Below are positions 8,655-17,134 of a DNA stretch of 64,000 nucleotides, piece after piece. How positions within the stretch are numbered: the first letter of the stretch is position 1; each line of letters starts with the position of its first letter. This DNA comes from Streptomyces chryseus. Lineage in GTDB: Bacteria; Actinomycetota; Actinomycetes; Streptomycetales; Streptomycetaceae. Made by a program: the position numbers and the translations under genes. Where the stretch lies: assembly GCF_014650755.1 (NCBI RefSeq), contig NZ_BMVO01000005.1, positions 124,001 through 188,000 of the forward strand, in the 5' to 3' direction. The notes under the pieces were generated by a model, which did not search any database, was not told the DNA's origin, and was given only the letters and a program-made list of their open reading frames with translations.

Positions 8655-9908
8655 GTGAGCTCGGGAGGGCTGGAACTGCCCCCCGGTGACGCAGGTCACG
8701 AGGGGGGTTCCGCAGGCGTCCCGCCGGGAGCGGTCTCGCTTGCGCGGCCGATGGAGATCGGGGCGGAACTGGACTGGGGCGCGGACGCCTGGAGCGAGGT
8801 GCGGACGCGCGCGCAGCGGGCCGGCCGGGCCTACATCTGGCTGAACCTCGTGGAGCAGCGCCTGCGCGCCGTCGTCGCCGCCGTCCTGCGGCCCATCTAC
8901 GAACCGGTGCACGGTGAGGACGACTGGGTGGTGGCGGCCGCCGGGCCTGCGGGCCAGGAGTGGGTGCAGCGCGCGGTCGCGGTGCGGGAGGTCTCGCGCC
9001 GGAAGGGCTACCTGCTCGACCCGGCCGACGACAACGTCATCAGCTTCCTCACCCTGCCCCAGCTGCGCGAGCTCATGGTCCAGCACTGGCCGTGCTTCGA
9101 GCCGTACTTCGACGACCGCCGCGACGTCGAACTGGCCCTGGACGAGCTGGAGGTCACCCGTAACGTCGTCTCACGCAACCGGGCGCTGTCCGAGGCCGTG
9201 CTCGCCCAGGCGGAACGGGCGTCCGCGCGGCTCCTGGAGATCCTGGGCAGCGGGACCGGCGCGCACTCCTCCGGCCGGCTCAGGGTGGACGCCGTCGAGG
9301 AGCTGGTGGGGGACCGGTACGCCGATGTGGTCAGCGTTCACCCGGACCGGGTGCGCCTCCAGCGCCAGCTGCCCGCCGAGGACCTGTTCGGCGGTGCGCG
9401 GCGGCTCGACGCGATCGGCATAGGGCTGAACCTCCTCGTCCAGAACTTCTCGGGCAGGCGGCTGGTGCGGCTGGCCGAGTCAGGCTGCCGCACACGCCTG
9501 CTGTTCCTCAATCCGGCGAGCAGCGCGGTCAAGCGGCGTGAGCGCGAACTCGGCCTGAAGAAGGGCGAACTGAGCCGCTCGGTGGAGATGAACATCCTCC
9601 ACATGCGGCGGGTGCGCTCGAAGCTCCGGGACCCGGGGGCGTTCGAGATCCACGTGTTCGACGAGACGCCGCGCTTCACGGCGTACCTCGTGGACGGGGA
9701 CGGCGCCGACGGGCTCGCCGTCGTCCAGACGTATCTGCGCAAGGCGCGCGGCATGGAGGCGCCGGTCCTGGTGCTGCGGGGCGCCGGGCGCGGGGTGGTC
9801 AGGCACGTACAGGACGGCCGGGACAACCATGAGTCGGAAGGCGGCCTTTTCGAGACGTACCGGGAGGAATTCGAAGCCGTGTGGGCGGACTCCCGGCCGG
9901 TGTCCTGA
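8655..9908 (+). CDS. HEPN (Swt1-like)/DUF5919 two-domain protein
   Basis: About 417 aa, no signal peptide or membrane segment. Residues about 45-130 are helical and resemble a Swt1-type HEPN module (LNLVEQRLRAVVAAVLRPIYE, DDWV). The C-terminal third resembles DUF5919, a phospholipase-D-like fold of unknown activity: LVRLAESGCRTRLLFLNPAS, a charged stretch RRERELGLKKGELSRSVEMN, DETPRFTAYLVD, then QTYLRKARGMEAPVLVLR. HEPN proteins are often RNases, but no clear R-x4-6-H motif was identified. The start is uncertain: GTG at 8655 was chosen over TTG 8616; ATG 8750 is also possible. The exonuclease gene follows 111 bp later. Function not known. Confidence 0.55.
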   Translation: MSSGGLELPPGDAGHEGGSAGVPPGAVSLARPMEIGAELDWGADAWSEVRTRAQRAGRAYIWLNLVEQRLRAVVAAVLRPIYEPVHGEDDWVVAAAGPAGQEWVQRAVAVREVSRRKGYLLDPADDNVISFLTLPQLRELMVQHWPCFEPYFDDRRDVELALDELEVTRNVVSRNRALSEAVLAQAERASARLLEILGSGTGAHSSGRLRVDAVEELVGDRYADVVSVHPDRVRLQRQLPAEDLFGGARRLDAIGIGLNLLVQNFSGRRLVRLAESGCRTRLLFLNPASSAVKRRERELGLKKGELSRSVEMNILHMRRVRSKLRDPGAFEIHVFDETPRFTAYLVDGDGADGLAVVQTYLRKARGMEAPVLVLRGAGRGVVRHVQDGRDNHESEGGLFETYREEFEAVWADSRPVS

Positions 9909-10019
9909 ACGGAGCGCGGCGGTCCGCGACCGGGCCGCGAAGGCGTTGTCAGTGGTGCGTGCGAGGGTGGTTCTCCACCGGGGATCTTCCGGGGGGAGCA
10001 TCACGAAGGAGGTCCCACG

Positions 10020-10742
10020 ATGGGATGGCACGGGGAACCGCTGGTCGGCTTCGACCTGGAGACGACCGGCACGGAGCCGCTGGAGTCCCGCATCGTCACG
10101 GCCGCGATCGTCGGCGTGAACGACGGCAGGGTCTCCCGGCGGCGCGAGTGGCTCGCCGACCCGGGCATCCGCATTCCGGCGCAGGCGTCGGCGATCCACG
10201 GGATCAGCAGCGAGCGGGCCGGCGCGGAGGGCAGGCCGGCCCGTGAGGTGGCCGACCAGATCGCCGAGACGCTGACGGGGTACTGGGCCCAGGGGGTGCC
10301 CGTCGTCGCCTACAACGCGGCGTTCGATCTGACCCTGCTGGCCGCCGAGTTGCGCCGCCACGGGCTGCCGTCGCTCGGTGAGCGGCGTGGCGGCGCCGGC
10401 ATCGGCCCGGTCATCGACCCGTACACGATCGACCGCGCCGTCGACCGCTACCGCAGGGGCAAGCGCACCCTGGAAGCGGTCTGCGTCGAGTACGGCGTGG
10501 TGCTGGACGGAGCCCACGAAGCCTCGGCGGACGCCCTGGCGGCCGTCGGCGTGGCCCGGGCGATAGCCGAGCGTCATCCGTCGATCGCCGCGCTGGCCCC
10601 CGCCGAACTGCACGAGCGTCAGATCGAGTGGTACGCCGACTGGGCCGCCGGCTTCCAGGAGTTCCTCCGCAAGAAGGGCACCCCGGACGCGGTCATCGAT
10701 CCCCGGTGGCCACTGCGTGAACTGACCTCCGTCGCCCTGTGA
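10020..10742 (+). CDS. DnaQ-like DEDDh 3'-5' exonuclease
   Basis: 240-aa cytoplasmic nuclease of the DNA polymerase III epsilon superfamily. Exo I is GFDLETTGTEP near residue 10 (catalytic D-x-E), Exo II VVAYNAAFDLTLL near 97 (Asp), and Exo III HEASADALAAVGVA near 162 (His and Asp), so the DEDDh set is present. It removes nucleotides from 3' ends; whether it proofreads or works in repair or RNA turnover is not shown. ATG at 10020 has a strong AAGGAGG ribosome binding site. Its TGA begins a 14-bp tandem repeat. It is convergent with the APH-fold gene. Confidence 0.85.
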   Translation: MGWHGEPLVGFDLETTGTEPLESRIVTAAIVGVNDGRVSRRREWLADPGIRIPAQASAIHGISSERAGAEGRPAREVADQIAETLTGYWAQGVPVVAYNAAFDLTLLAAELRRHGLPSLGERRGGAGIGPVIDPYTIDRAVDRYRRGKRTLEAVCVEYGVVLDGAHEASADALAAVGVARAIAERHPSIAALAPAELHERQIEWYADWAAGFQEFLRKKGTPDAVIDPRWPLRELTSVAL

Positions 10743-10817
10743 CGCCCGGACTCTGACGCCCGGACTCTGACGCCGGGACTCCGAGCCCGGGACTTCGAGG
10801 CGCGGACTCCGACGCTC
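10740..10817. repeat. 14-bp tandem repeat, five copies plus a partial
   Basis: Five consecutive units of the form TGACGCCCGGACTC (the third to fifth copies are degenerate: TGACGCCGGGACTC, CGAGCCCGGGACTT, CGAGGCGCGGACTC), followed by a partial unit CGACGCTC. The array fills the whole space between the exonuclease stop codon and the 3' end of the convergent APH-fold gene. The first TGA is the exonuclease stop codon itself, and the next two copies add further stops in other frames. Confidence 0.9.
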
Positions 10818-11679
10818 AGAACGGATACCAGCGGACCTCCGGGTCGCCGTCGCGCAGGGACGCCACCCGCCTGCGGAACTCGGCCGCGGCGGCCGGGTTG
10901 GAAGGGGCGTGCTGCGCCACCCAGGCGCAGCTGGCCGTCTCGCGCGCGCCGCGCAGCACCGCGCAGCCGGACCATTCGCGTACGTCCCAGCCGTACGCCG
11001 TCGTGAACGCGTCGTACGCGTCGGGATCCAGGCCGTACCGGTCGCGCGACAGGGCCATGACCACCAGGTCGTGCTCGCGGAAGTCGGCGGCGAAGGTCTC
11101 CAGGTCCACCAGGACCGGCCCGTCGGGACCGACGTGGACGTTGCGGGGGAGCGCGTCGCCGTGGATCGGGCCCTGCGGCAGACGCGGGGTGAGCGCGGCC
11201 GACGCCGCAGCGAAGCCGTCACGCCGCTCGCGCAGGTACGCCGCGTCGGCCGGGTCGATCGCGTCTCCCGCGAGCCGCAGCCACCGTTCGACGCCGCCCA
11301 GCAGTTCCCGCCGGGTGAGGGGGAAGGAAGGGGCGGGCAGGGCATGGACCAGGCGCAGCAGCTCCGCCAGGTCCCGGGCGCCGGCAGGCCGTACGGACGC
11401 GGGCAGCCGGTGCCACAGTGTCACCGGATGGCCGTCCACCACGCGGGGCTCCGGCTCGGCGGCCCGTACGGCGGGGACGCCCGAGGAGGCGAGCCAGGCC
11501 GCCACGGCCAGTTCGCGTTCGGCGCGGGCCGTCAGCTCCGGGTCGCGGCGCCCGACCTTGACGACCAGGGCGCCGGCCGCGAACACCGCGTTCTCACCCA
11601 GCGCCAGCAGCTTCGCGTCGTCGGCGGTGGCGGGAAGCCCGGCGGCGGCCAGGACCTCGCGTGCTCGTGTCTCGTCCAT
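10816..11679 (-). CDS. APH/choline kinase-fold phosphotransferase
   Basis: 287-aa cytoplasmic kinase-like protein of the aminoglycoside phosphotransferase (APH) family. Seen: a short glycine-poor N-lobe with candidate ATP-binding Lys41 (ALVVKVGRR), the catalytic Brenner motif HGDALPRN at 173-180, and the metal-binding DLE at 192-194 in place of DFG. The family phosphorylates aminoglycosides, homoserine, choline or other small hydroxyl compounds; the substrate cannot be told, and many Streptomyces members are not resistance genes. Start MDETRAREVL at 11679 is preferred; ATG 11697 is 18 nt upstream in frame. It is divergent from the sugar ABC operon. Confidence 0.75.
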   Translation of the reverse strand: MDETRAREVLAAAGLPATADDAKLLALGENAVFAAGALVVKVGRRDPELTARAERELAVAAWLASSGVPAVRAAEPEPRVVDGHPVTLWHRLPASVRPAGARDLAELLRLVHALPAPSFPLTRRELLGGVERWLRLAGDAIDPADAAYLRERRDGFAAASAALTPRLPQGPIHGDALPRNVHVGPDGPVLVDLETFAADFREHDLVVMALSRDRYGLDPDAYDAFTTAYGWDVREWSGCAVLRGARETASCAWVAQHAPSNPAAAAEFRRRVASLRDGDPEVRWYPF

Positions 11680-11711
11680 GACCACGGATTCTCGCATTCC
11701 CGCAGGTGGGG

Positions 11712-11740
11712 TTGACGAACCGACGACCCGTCAGCACCAT
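11712..11740 (+). promoter_or_regulatory. Candidate sigma-70-type promoter of the sugar ABC operon
   Basis: TTGACG at 11712-11717 and CACCAT at 11735-11740 are separated by 17 bp, matching the -35 and the key A2/T6 positions of the -10. Transcription would start near 11747, at a GGCCGC/GCGGCC stem-loop (11747-11762), about 56 nt before the first gene. No obvious LacI-type palindrome was seen. Confidence 0.35.
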
Positions 11741-11802
11741 GACGGGGGCCGCCGGGGCGGCCGTGGTCCCGAACGGCCGAGCCGCCCGAAGGAGTCGATT
11801 CC

Positions 11803-12720
11803 GTGACATCCACGACTGCGAAGGCGCGGTCCGGCAGAGGTACCCGCAGGGGCGCCGACCACGGCGCCTGGTTCCTGGTGCTGCCCGCGCTCCTCCCCAT
11901 CCTGGTCCTCAGCGTCGGCCCGCTGCTCTACGGCATCGCCCTCGCCTTCACCGACTCCCAGTCGGGCCGCACCACCCCCACCCAGTGGACCGGGCTGCTG
12001 AACTTCCGGGACCTGCTGCACGACACGCTGTTCTGGGACTCGTTCCGGATCGGCCTGCTGTGGGCGGTCGGCGTGACCGTGCCGCAGTTCCTGCTGGCCC
12101 TCGGCCTGGCCCTCCTGCTCAACCAGAGCCTCCGCTTCCGCTGGCTGGCCCGGGCGCTCGCGATCATCCCGTGGGCCATGCCCGAAGTGGTCGTCGGCAT
12201 CATGTGGCGCCTGGTCTACAACCCCGACGCCGGCATCCTGAACGAGACCGTCCGGGACCTCGGCCTGGGCGACGGGCGCGACTGGCTGACCGGCCTCGCC
12301 ACCGCCCTGCCCGCCGTGATCCTCGTCGGCATCTGGGCGGGCATGCCGCAGACGACGGTCGCCCTGCTCGCCGGCCTCCAGAACACCCCGCCCGAGCTGC
12401 ACGAGGCGGCCGCCCTCGACGGCGCGGGGGCGTGGCGCCGCTTCCGTACCGTCACCTGGCCCGCCATCAAACCCGTCGCCCTCGCGATCACCGCGCTCAA
12501 CTTCATCTGGAACTTCAACTCCTTCGCGCTGGTCTACGTCCTGACCAACGGCGGCCCCGGCGGCCGCACCCGCCTCCCCATGCTCTTCGCGTACGAGCAG
12601 GCCTTCCGGTACGGCCAGTTCGGCTACGCCGCCGCCATGGGCTGCGTCATGGTCGCGGTGATCTCGGTGCTGCTCGCCTTCTACCTCGTGGGCCGCCTGA
12701 AGGGAGGCGACGACCAGTGA
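11803..12720 (+). CDS. Carbohydrate ABC transporter permease (MalF type)
   Basis: 305-aa inner-membrane permease with six predicted helices and the conserved cytoplasmic EAA loop EAAALDGAGAWRRFRTVTWP (about residues 204-223) that docks the ATPase. It forms half of the channel of a CUT1 sugar importer with the next gene. GTG start with GAAGGAG ribosome binding site 8 nt upstream. Its TGA overlaps the GTG of the next permease (GTGA). The operon has no ATPase gene; in Streptomyces the shared ATPase MsiK usually energises such importers, so I infer that here. Sugar specificity unknown, although treY and glgX lie about 6 kb away. Confidence 0.9.
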   Translation: MTSTTAKARSGRGTRRGADHGAWFLVLPALLPILVLSVGPLLYGIALAFTDSQSGRTTPTQWTGLLNFRDLLHDTLFWDSFRIGLLWAVGVTVPQFLLALGLALLLNQSLRFRWLARALAIIPWAMPEVVVGIMWRLVYNPDAGILNETVRDLGLGDGRDWLTGLATALPAVILVGIWAGMPQTTVALLAGLQNTPPELHEAAALDGAGAWRRFRTVTWPAIKPVALAITALNFIWNFNSFALVYVLTNGGPGGRTRLPMLFAYEQAFRYGQFGYAAAMGCVMVAVISVLLAFYLVGRLKGGDDQ

Positions 12721-13556
12721 CGATCCGCACCAGCAGGTCCGCGCGCGTCGGCCAGTACCTCGCGCTCCTCGCCTACCTGGCCTTTCTCGCCTTCCCCTTC
12801 CTCTGGCTCGTCTCGACGGCCTTCAAGCCGCCGCGCGAGCTCGGCTCCCTGCATCCCACCTGGATCCCGCACAGCCCGACCCTCGACAACTTCCGCCAGG
12901 CCTTCGACGAGCAGCCCTTGCTGGAAGCGGCGCTCAACAGCCTCGTCGCCGCGCTGTCGGCGGCCCTGATCGCCGTCGCGCTGGCGACCCCGATGGCGTA
13001 CGTCATGGCCCGGCACCGCACCAGGCTGTCCGCCGCCGCCACCGGCTGGGTCGTGGTCAGCCAGGCGTTCCCCTTCGTCCTCGTGATCATCCCGCTGTTC
13101 CTGATCCTCAGGAACCTCCACCTCATCAACTCCCTGGTGGGCCTGGTCATGGTGTACGTCGTGTGGTCGCTGCCCTTCGCGCTGTGGATGCTGGTCGGTT
13201 ACGTGAGGGCCGTACCGCGCGAGCTGGAGGAGGCCGCCGCAGTCGACGGCGCGAGCAGGCTCCGGACGCTCGTCTCCGTCATCGCCCCGCTGCTGGCCCC
13301 CGGCATCGTCGCCACCGCGCTGTTCGCGTTCATCACCGCATGGAACGAGTTCTTCTTCGCGCTCGTCCTGCTCAAGACCCCTTCGATGCAGACGTTGCCG
13401 GTCGTCCTCACCCACTTCCTCGGCGCCGAGGGCGTGGCCGACCTCGGCCCGCTCGCCGCCGCAGCCTTCCTCGCCACGCTGCCCTCCCTCGTCGTCTTCG
13501 CCCTCATCCAGAAGCGCATCACGGGCGGGATGACGGCCGGGGCGGTGAAGGCGTGA
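12717..13556 (+). CDS. Carbohydrate ABC transporter permease (MalG type)
   Basis: 279-aa second permease of the sugar importer. Five or six membrane helices, with the EAA loop ELEEAAAVDGASRLRTLVSV in the second half (about residues 168-187) and a C-terminal helix ending LIQKRITGGMTAGAVKA, as in MalG. GTG start overlaps the upstream stop by 4 nt, indicating translational coupling. The downstream lipoprotein gene starts at the A of this gene's TGA. It pairs with the MalF-type subunit in the membrane. Confidence 0.9.
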   Translation: MTIRTSRSARVGQYLALLAYLAFLAFPFLWLVSTAFKPPRELGSLHPTWIPHSPTLDNFRQAFDEQPLLEAALNSLVAALSAALIAVALATPMAYVMARHRTRLSAAATGWVVVSQAFPFVLVIIPLFLILRNLHLINSLVGLVMVYVVWSLPFALWMLVGYVRAVPRELEEAAAVDGASRLRTLVSVIAPLLAPGIVATALFAFITAWNEFFFALVLLKTPSMQTLPVVLTHFLGAEGVADLGPLAAAAFLATLPSLVVFALIQKRITGGMTAGAVKA

Positions 13557-14881
13557 TGCGACGTGTCACCGGACGCGTGAGAACGCCGCGGCGCACGCGC
13601 CTCGGCGCCGCGGCCGCCGCCCTCGCGCTGCTCCTCACCGGCTGCTCGGACGACGGCCGTGAGAAGGACGCCGACGGCGGGATCACCCTGCGCTTCCAGT
13701 CCCTGGCCTGGCAGAAGGAGTCCGTCGACGCCAACAGGGAACTCGTCGACGAGTGGAACGCCGCGCACCCCGGCGTCCGCGTCGAGTACGTCCAGGGCAG
13801 CTGGGACAGCGTCCACGACCAGTTGCTGACGTCCTTCGAGGGCGGTGAGGCGCCGGACATCATCCACGACGCCTCGGACGACCTCGCCGACTTCGCGTAC
13901 GGCGGCTACCTCGCCGATCTGCGCGAGCTGCTGCCCGCCCGGCTCAAGAACGACATCCCGCGGCGCAGCTGGCAGACGGCGACCTTCGGCAAGGGGGTGT
14001 ACGGCGTGCCGTTCCTCCAGGAGCCAAGGGTCCTGATCGCGAACGAGAAGATCCTCAAGGCGTCCGGAGTGCGCGTCCCGACCGTCGAGAACCCCTGGTC
14101 CTGGGCCGAGTTCCGCCAGGTCGCCAAGGAGCTGAGCGGTGGCGACGGCACGACGTACGGTGTCGCCTGGCCCCTCAAGGACCCGGTCTCGGCCACCTTG
14201 AACCTGGGGCTCTCGGCGGGCGGGCAGCTCTTCCACCGGGGCGCCGACGGCAAGGTGAAGGTGCGCTTCACCGAGGGGGACGCCGTCGTCCCCGGCACGA
14301 TCCACGACCAGGTCGGCGCCGACCGGAGCGCGTCGGCCGCCACCCTCGGCATGGGCGGCTCCGACACCCTGCCCGGCTTCTTCGGCGGCAAGTACGCCAT
14401 GGTGCCGCTCGGCTTCTCCTACCGGCAGCAGATCGTCCAGCAGGCGCCCGAGGGCTTCGCGTGGAAGGTGCTGCCGGCCCCGGCGGGCGCCGACGGCCTC
14501 ACGCAGGGGGTGAGCCCGCAGACGCTCTCGATCGCCCAGGACAGCCCGTACAAGAAGGAGGCAATGGAGTTCGTCGACTTCTTTCTGCGGCCCCCCAACA
14601 TGGCGCGCCTCGCCAAGGGCGACTGGATGCTGCCGACCGGCGCCGCCGCCCTGAAGGACCCCGCCCTGCGCGCGGAGAAGGACGGCTGGGCGACCGGCAC
14701 CGCGCTCGCCGAGCACCTGGCCCCGGCGCCCGCGCAGTCCGTGCGCGGCTACCCCGAGTGGAAGGACAAGGTGGCGACCCCCGCCTACCAGGAGTACTAC
14801 AGCGGTGCGATCGACGCGAAGGAGCTGGAGAAACGCCTGGTGAAGGACGGGAACCTGGTCCTCGCCCGCTACCAGCGCTGA
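13556..14881 (+). CDS. Sugar-binding lipoprotein of ABC transporter
   Basis: 441-aa extracellular solute-binding protein family 1. The signal peptide ends in a lipobox LLTGC (Cys near residue 26), so the mature protein is lipid-anchored outside the membrane. The mature part begins with a strand ITLRFQSLAWQ and has the two-lobed fold pattern (DEWNAAHPGVRVEYVQGSWDSVHDQLLTS region, APDIIHDAS, NEKILKASGVRVP). It captures a sugar or oligosaccharide and passes it to the two permeases. ATG overlaps the upstream stop (TGATG); GTG at 13553 is an in-frame alternative. Last gene of the three-gene operon. Confidence 0.9.
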   Translation: MRRVTGRVRTPRRTRLGAAAAALALLLTGCSDDGREKDADGGITLRFQSLAWQKESVDANRELVDEWNAAHPGVRVEYVQGSWDSVHDQLLTSFEGGEAPDIIHDASDDLADFAYGGYLADLRELLPARLKNDIPRRSWQTATFGKGVYGVPFLQEPRVLIANEKILKASGVRVPTVENPWSWAEFRQVAKELSGGDGTTYGVAWPLKDPVSATLNLGLSAGGQLFHRGADGKVKVRFTEGDAVVPGTIHDQVGADRSASAATLGMGGSDTLPGFFGGKYAMVPLGFSYRQQIVQQAPEGFAWKVLPAPAGADGLTQGVSPQTLSIAQDSPYKKEAMEFVDFFLRPPNMARLAKGDWMLPTGAAALKDPALRAEKDGWATGTALAEHLAPAPAQSVRGYPEWKDKVATPAYQEYYSGAIDAKELEKRLVKDGNLVLARYQR

Positions 14882-14900
14882 AGGGCGCCGGCACGACCGG

Positions 14901-14929
14901 TTGCACGAGACGTATCGTCTCGTTATGTT
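14901..14929 (+). promoter_or_regulatory. Promoter with embedded palindromic operator
   Basis: -35 TTGCAC at 14901-14906 and -10 TATGTT at 14924-14929 are exactly 17 bp apart. A perfect 8-bp inverted repeat, ACGAGACG-TAT-CGTCTCGT (14905-14923), fills the spacer, where a bound repressor would block polymerase. Transcription would start at or next to the ATG (14936), so the glycosyltransferase mRNA should be leaderless; no ribosome binding site is present. Size and symmetry fit a TetR-family operator, but no TetR gene is in the window. Confidence 0.7.
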
Positions 14930-14935
14930 GGCGGC

Positions 14936-16138
14936 ATGACCTCACGCAAGCGTGCCCACATCGCCATGTTCTCCATCGCCGCCCCCGGGCACGTGAACCC
15001 GAGCATCGCAGTGATCCGGGAGCTCGTCGACCGGGGCCACCGCGTCTCGTACGCGATCCCGCCGTCCTTCGCCGACCGGGTCGCCGTCACGGGAGCCGAC
15101 CCGGTCCGCTACACCTCGACCCTCCCCACCGAGGACAATCCGGAGGCCTGGGGGACGCAGTTGATCGACAACATCGAGCCGTTCCTGAACGACGCGATCC
15201 AGGCGCTGCCCCAACTGGCCGCGGCGTTCGACGGGGACGAGCCGGACCTCGTCCTCCACGACATCACCTCCTATCCGGCCCGCGTCCTCGCCCACCGCTG
15301 GGGCGTGCCCGCCGTCTCGCTCTCCCCGAACCTGGTCGCCTGGGAGGGGTACGAGGAGGAGGTCGCGGCGCCGATGTTCGCCGAGCTGAAGCAGTCCGAG
15401 CGGGGCCGGGCGTACTACGCGCGCTTCCGCGCCTGGCTGGAGGAGAACGGCCTGGAAGGGCTGGACCCCGACGACTTCGCGGGCCGCCCGCCCCGCAGCA
15501 TCGTCCTGATCCCCAAGGTCCTCCAGCCCCACGCCGACCGGGTCGACGAGTCGGTCCACTCCTTCGTCGGCGCCTGCCAGGGCGACCGGGCGGACCGGGG
15601 CGGCTGGCAGCGCCCGGCCGGCGCGGACAAGGTCCTGCTGGTGTCGCTCGGTTCGACGTTCACCAAGGTGCCGGAGTTCTACCGGGAGTGCGTCAGGGCC
15701 TTCGGTGACCTGCCGGGCTGGCACGTCGTCCTCCAGATCGGCAAGTTCGTCGACGCGTCGGAACTCGGCGAGGTGCCCGCCAACGTCGAGGTGCGCGACT
15801 GGGTGCCCCAACTGGCCGTCCTCCAGCAGGCCGACGCCTTCATCACCCACGCGGGAGCCGGCGGCAGCCAGGAGGGCCTCGCCACCGGTACGCCGATGGT
15901 GGCCGTCCCGCAGGCCGTCGACCAGTTCGGCAACGCCGACATGCTCGTCTCGCTCGGCGTCGCCCGCAGGATCGACACCGAGGACGCGACCGCCGAGGCC
16001 CTGCGCGCCGCCGTCCTCGGCCTCCTCGACGACCCGGAGGTGGCCCGCAGGGCCGCGGAGATCCGCGAGGGCATGGCGTCCGAGGGAGGCACCGCCCGCG
16101 CCGCCGACCTCATCGAAGCGGAACTGCCCGTCGCCTGA
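14936..16138 (+). CDS. mgt: Macrolide glycosyltransferase (OleD/Mgt type)
   Basis: 400-aa GT1-family enzyme that transfers glucose from UDP-glucose to the desosamine 2'-OH of macrolides, inactivating them in the cytoplasm. It closely follows OleD and Mgt from start to end: [17 protein letters not shown] at the N-terminus with His near 19 as catalytic base, [50 protein letters not shown], and the sugar-nucleotide motif [20 protein letters not shown] ending [13 protein letters not shown]. Length matches the family. No macrolide biosynthetic genes are nearby, so the role is probably resistance. Expression is likely controlled by the palindromic promoter just upstream. Confidence 0.92.
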   Translation: MTSRKRAHIAMFSIAAPGHVNPSIAVIRELVDRGHRVSYAIPPSFADRVAVTGADPVRYTSTLPTEDNPEAWGTQLIDNIEPFLNDAIQALPQLAAAFDGDEPDLVLHDITSYPARVLAHRWGVPAVSLSPNLVAWEGYEEEVAAPMFAELKQSERGRAYYARFRAWLEENGLEGLDPDDFAGRPPRSIVLIPKVLQPHADRVDESVHSFVGACQGDRADRGGWQRPAGADKVLLVSLGSTFTKVPEFYRECVRAFGDLPGWHVVLQIGKFVDASELGEVPANVEVRDWVPQLAVLQQADAFITHAGAGGSQEGLATGTPMVAVPQAVDQFGNADMLVSLGVARRIDTEDATAEALRAAVLGLLDDPEVARRAAEIREGMASEGGTARAADLIEAELPVA

Positions 16139-16187
16139 CCGGGGTAGCGTCTCCTTGATCACGTGAGTCGGGCACGGGGGTACGAAA

Positions 16188-16670
16188 GTGAAGCTCAAGC
16201 GGTTCGCGCTGGTCTGCGGGGGCGCCCTCACGGCGACCGCCGTGGCGGCCGGCGTATGGACGACATGGTTCCGGCCGCCGTACGCCCTGGCCGGCACGCC
16301 GTCGGCCGACGTCACGGTGAAGGCGGAGAAGTCCCGGTACCCCGACGTCGCGGCGACGGCCGAGGACGTCGACGGCCTGCTGAGGGTGTACGTGCAGCGG
16401 CTCGAGGCCGGGGACGCCGAAGGGCTGGCGCGGCTCGCGGGACCGGACTACGACCGGCCGGACGCCGACGCGCGCACGCTCGTCCGGAAGTACGGGGCGG
16501 GGGCGCGGGGGCACGTGGAAGCCACCGTCGCCGAAGGACTGGTGGACTACTTCAGTCAAGTGCACCTGGCGTACGAGAAGACGGGGCAGCGACAGGAGCT
16601 GCTGCTCGTCAAGGACGACGGTCACTGGTGGGTCGCGCTCGGCGACGGCGACCCGGCCGCGGGGAGGTGA
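16188..16670 (+). CDS. Hypothetical secreted or membrane-anchored protein
   Basis: 160 aa, GTG start, no strong ribosome binding site. Residues 5-25 form a hydrophobic segment after KLKR, so this is a signal peptide or N-terminal anchor without a lipobox. The rest is a small mixed alpha/beta domain with a central helix EDVDGLLRVYVQRLEAGDAEGLARLAG and a C-terminal strand pair ELLLVKDDGHWWVALGDG, which resembles SnoaL/NTF2-like folds. I do not recognise a family and assign no function. It abuts the MMPL remnant on the other strand. Confidence 0.6.
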   Translation: MKLKRFALVCGGALTATAVAAGVWTTWFRPPYALAGTPSADVTVKAEKSRYPDVAATAEDVDGLLRVYVQRLEAGDAEGLARLAGPDYDRPDADARTLVRKYGAGARGHVEATVAEGLVDYFSQVHLAYEKTGQRQELLLVKDDGHWWVALGDGDPAAGR

Positions 16671-17134
16671 GAAGGCGGCCCGCAGTACGGTGACCGAGCC
16701 GGCCATCGCCACCGCGACGACCATCGGCGAGGCCAGGCCCATCGCCTCGAACTCGGCGAGCCCGGTGAAGAGCATCCCCGCCATCGCCACGCACACCGTC
16801 ACGCCGGAGACGATGACGGCCCGCCCGCTGGTCGCCGCCGCGATCCGCAGAGCGGTCTGCGGATCGTGCCCGGCCTCCCGCTCCTCGCGCTCGCGCCGCA
16901 GGTAGAACAGGCAGTAGTCGACGCCGACCGCGAGTCCGACCAGCAGCATCACCGAGTTCGCCGTCTCGTTCATCGGCTGGACGTGGCTCACCACGCCCAT
17001 CAGGCCCATCGCCGCCAGGATGGCGGTGATGGCGAGTGCGACCGGCAGCAGCGCGGCGACGAGCGCGCCGAACGCGATCAGCAAAATGCCCAGCGCGACC
17101 GGGACGGCGGGGAGTTCGGCCTTCCCCCGGCGGC
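16671..17134 (-). pseudogene. MMPL transporter remnant
   Basis: An internal piece of an MMPL exporter of about 150 residues: a helix with GALVAALLPVALAI, SHVQPMNETANSVMLLVGLA, the signature VGVDYCLFYLRREREEREAG, then VSGVTVCVAMAGMLFTGLAEFEAMGLASPM. It has no start codon of its own, no N-terminal helices or first periplasmic domain, and homology stops abruptly after GSVTVL, where the plus-strand hypothetical gene ends. The frame continues upstream and downstream only as non-homologous sequence. It is a deletion remnant, unrelated in position to the MMPL gene at the window start. Confidence 0.75.

Noticed and set aside
14936..16138. Part of a macrolide biosynthetic cluster
   Set aside because: No polyketide synthase, sugar synthesis or P450 genes in the window; the enzyme is best read as a resistance or detoxification gene.
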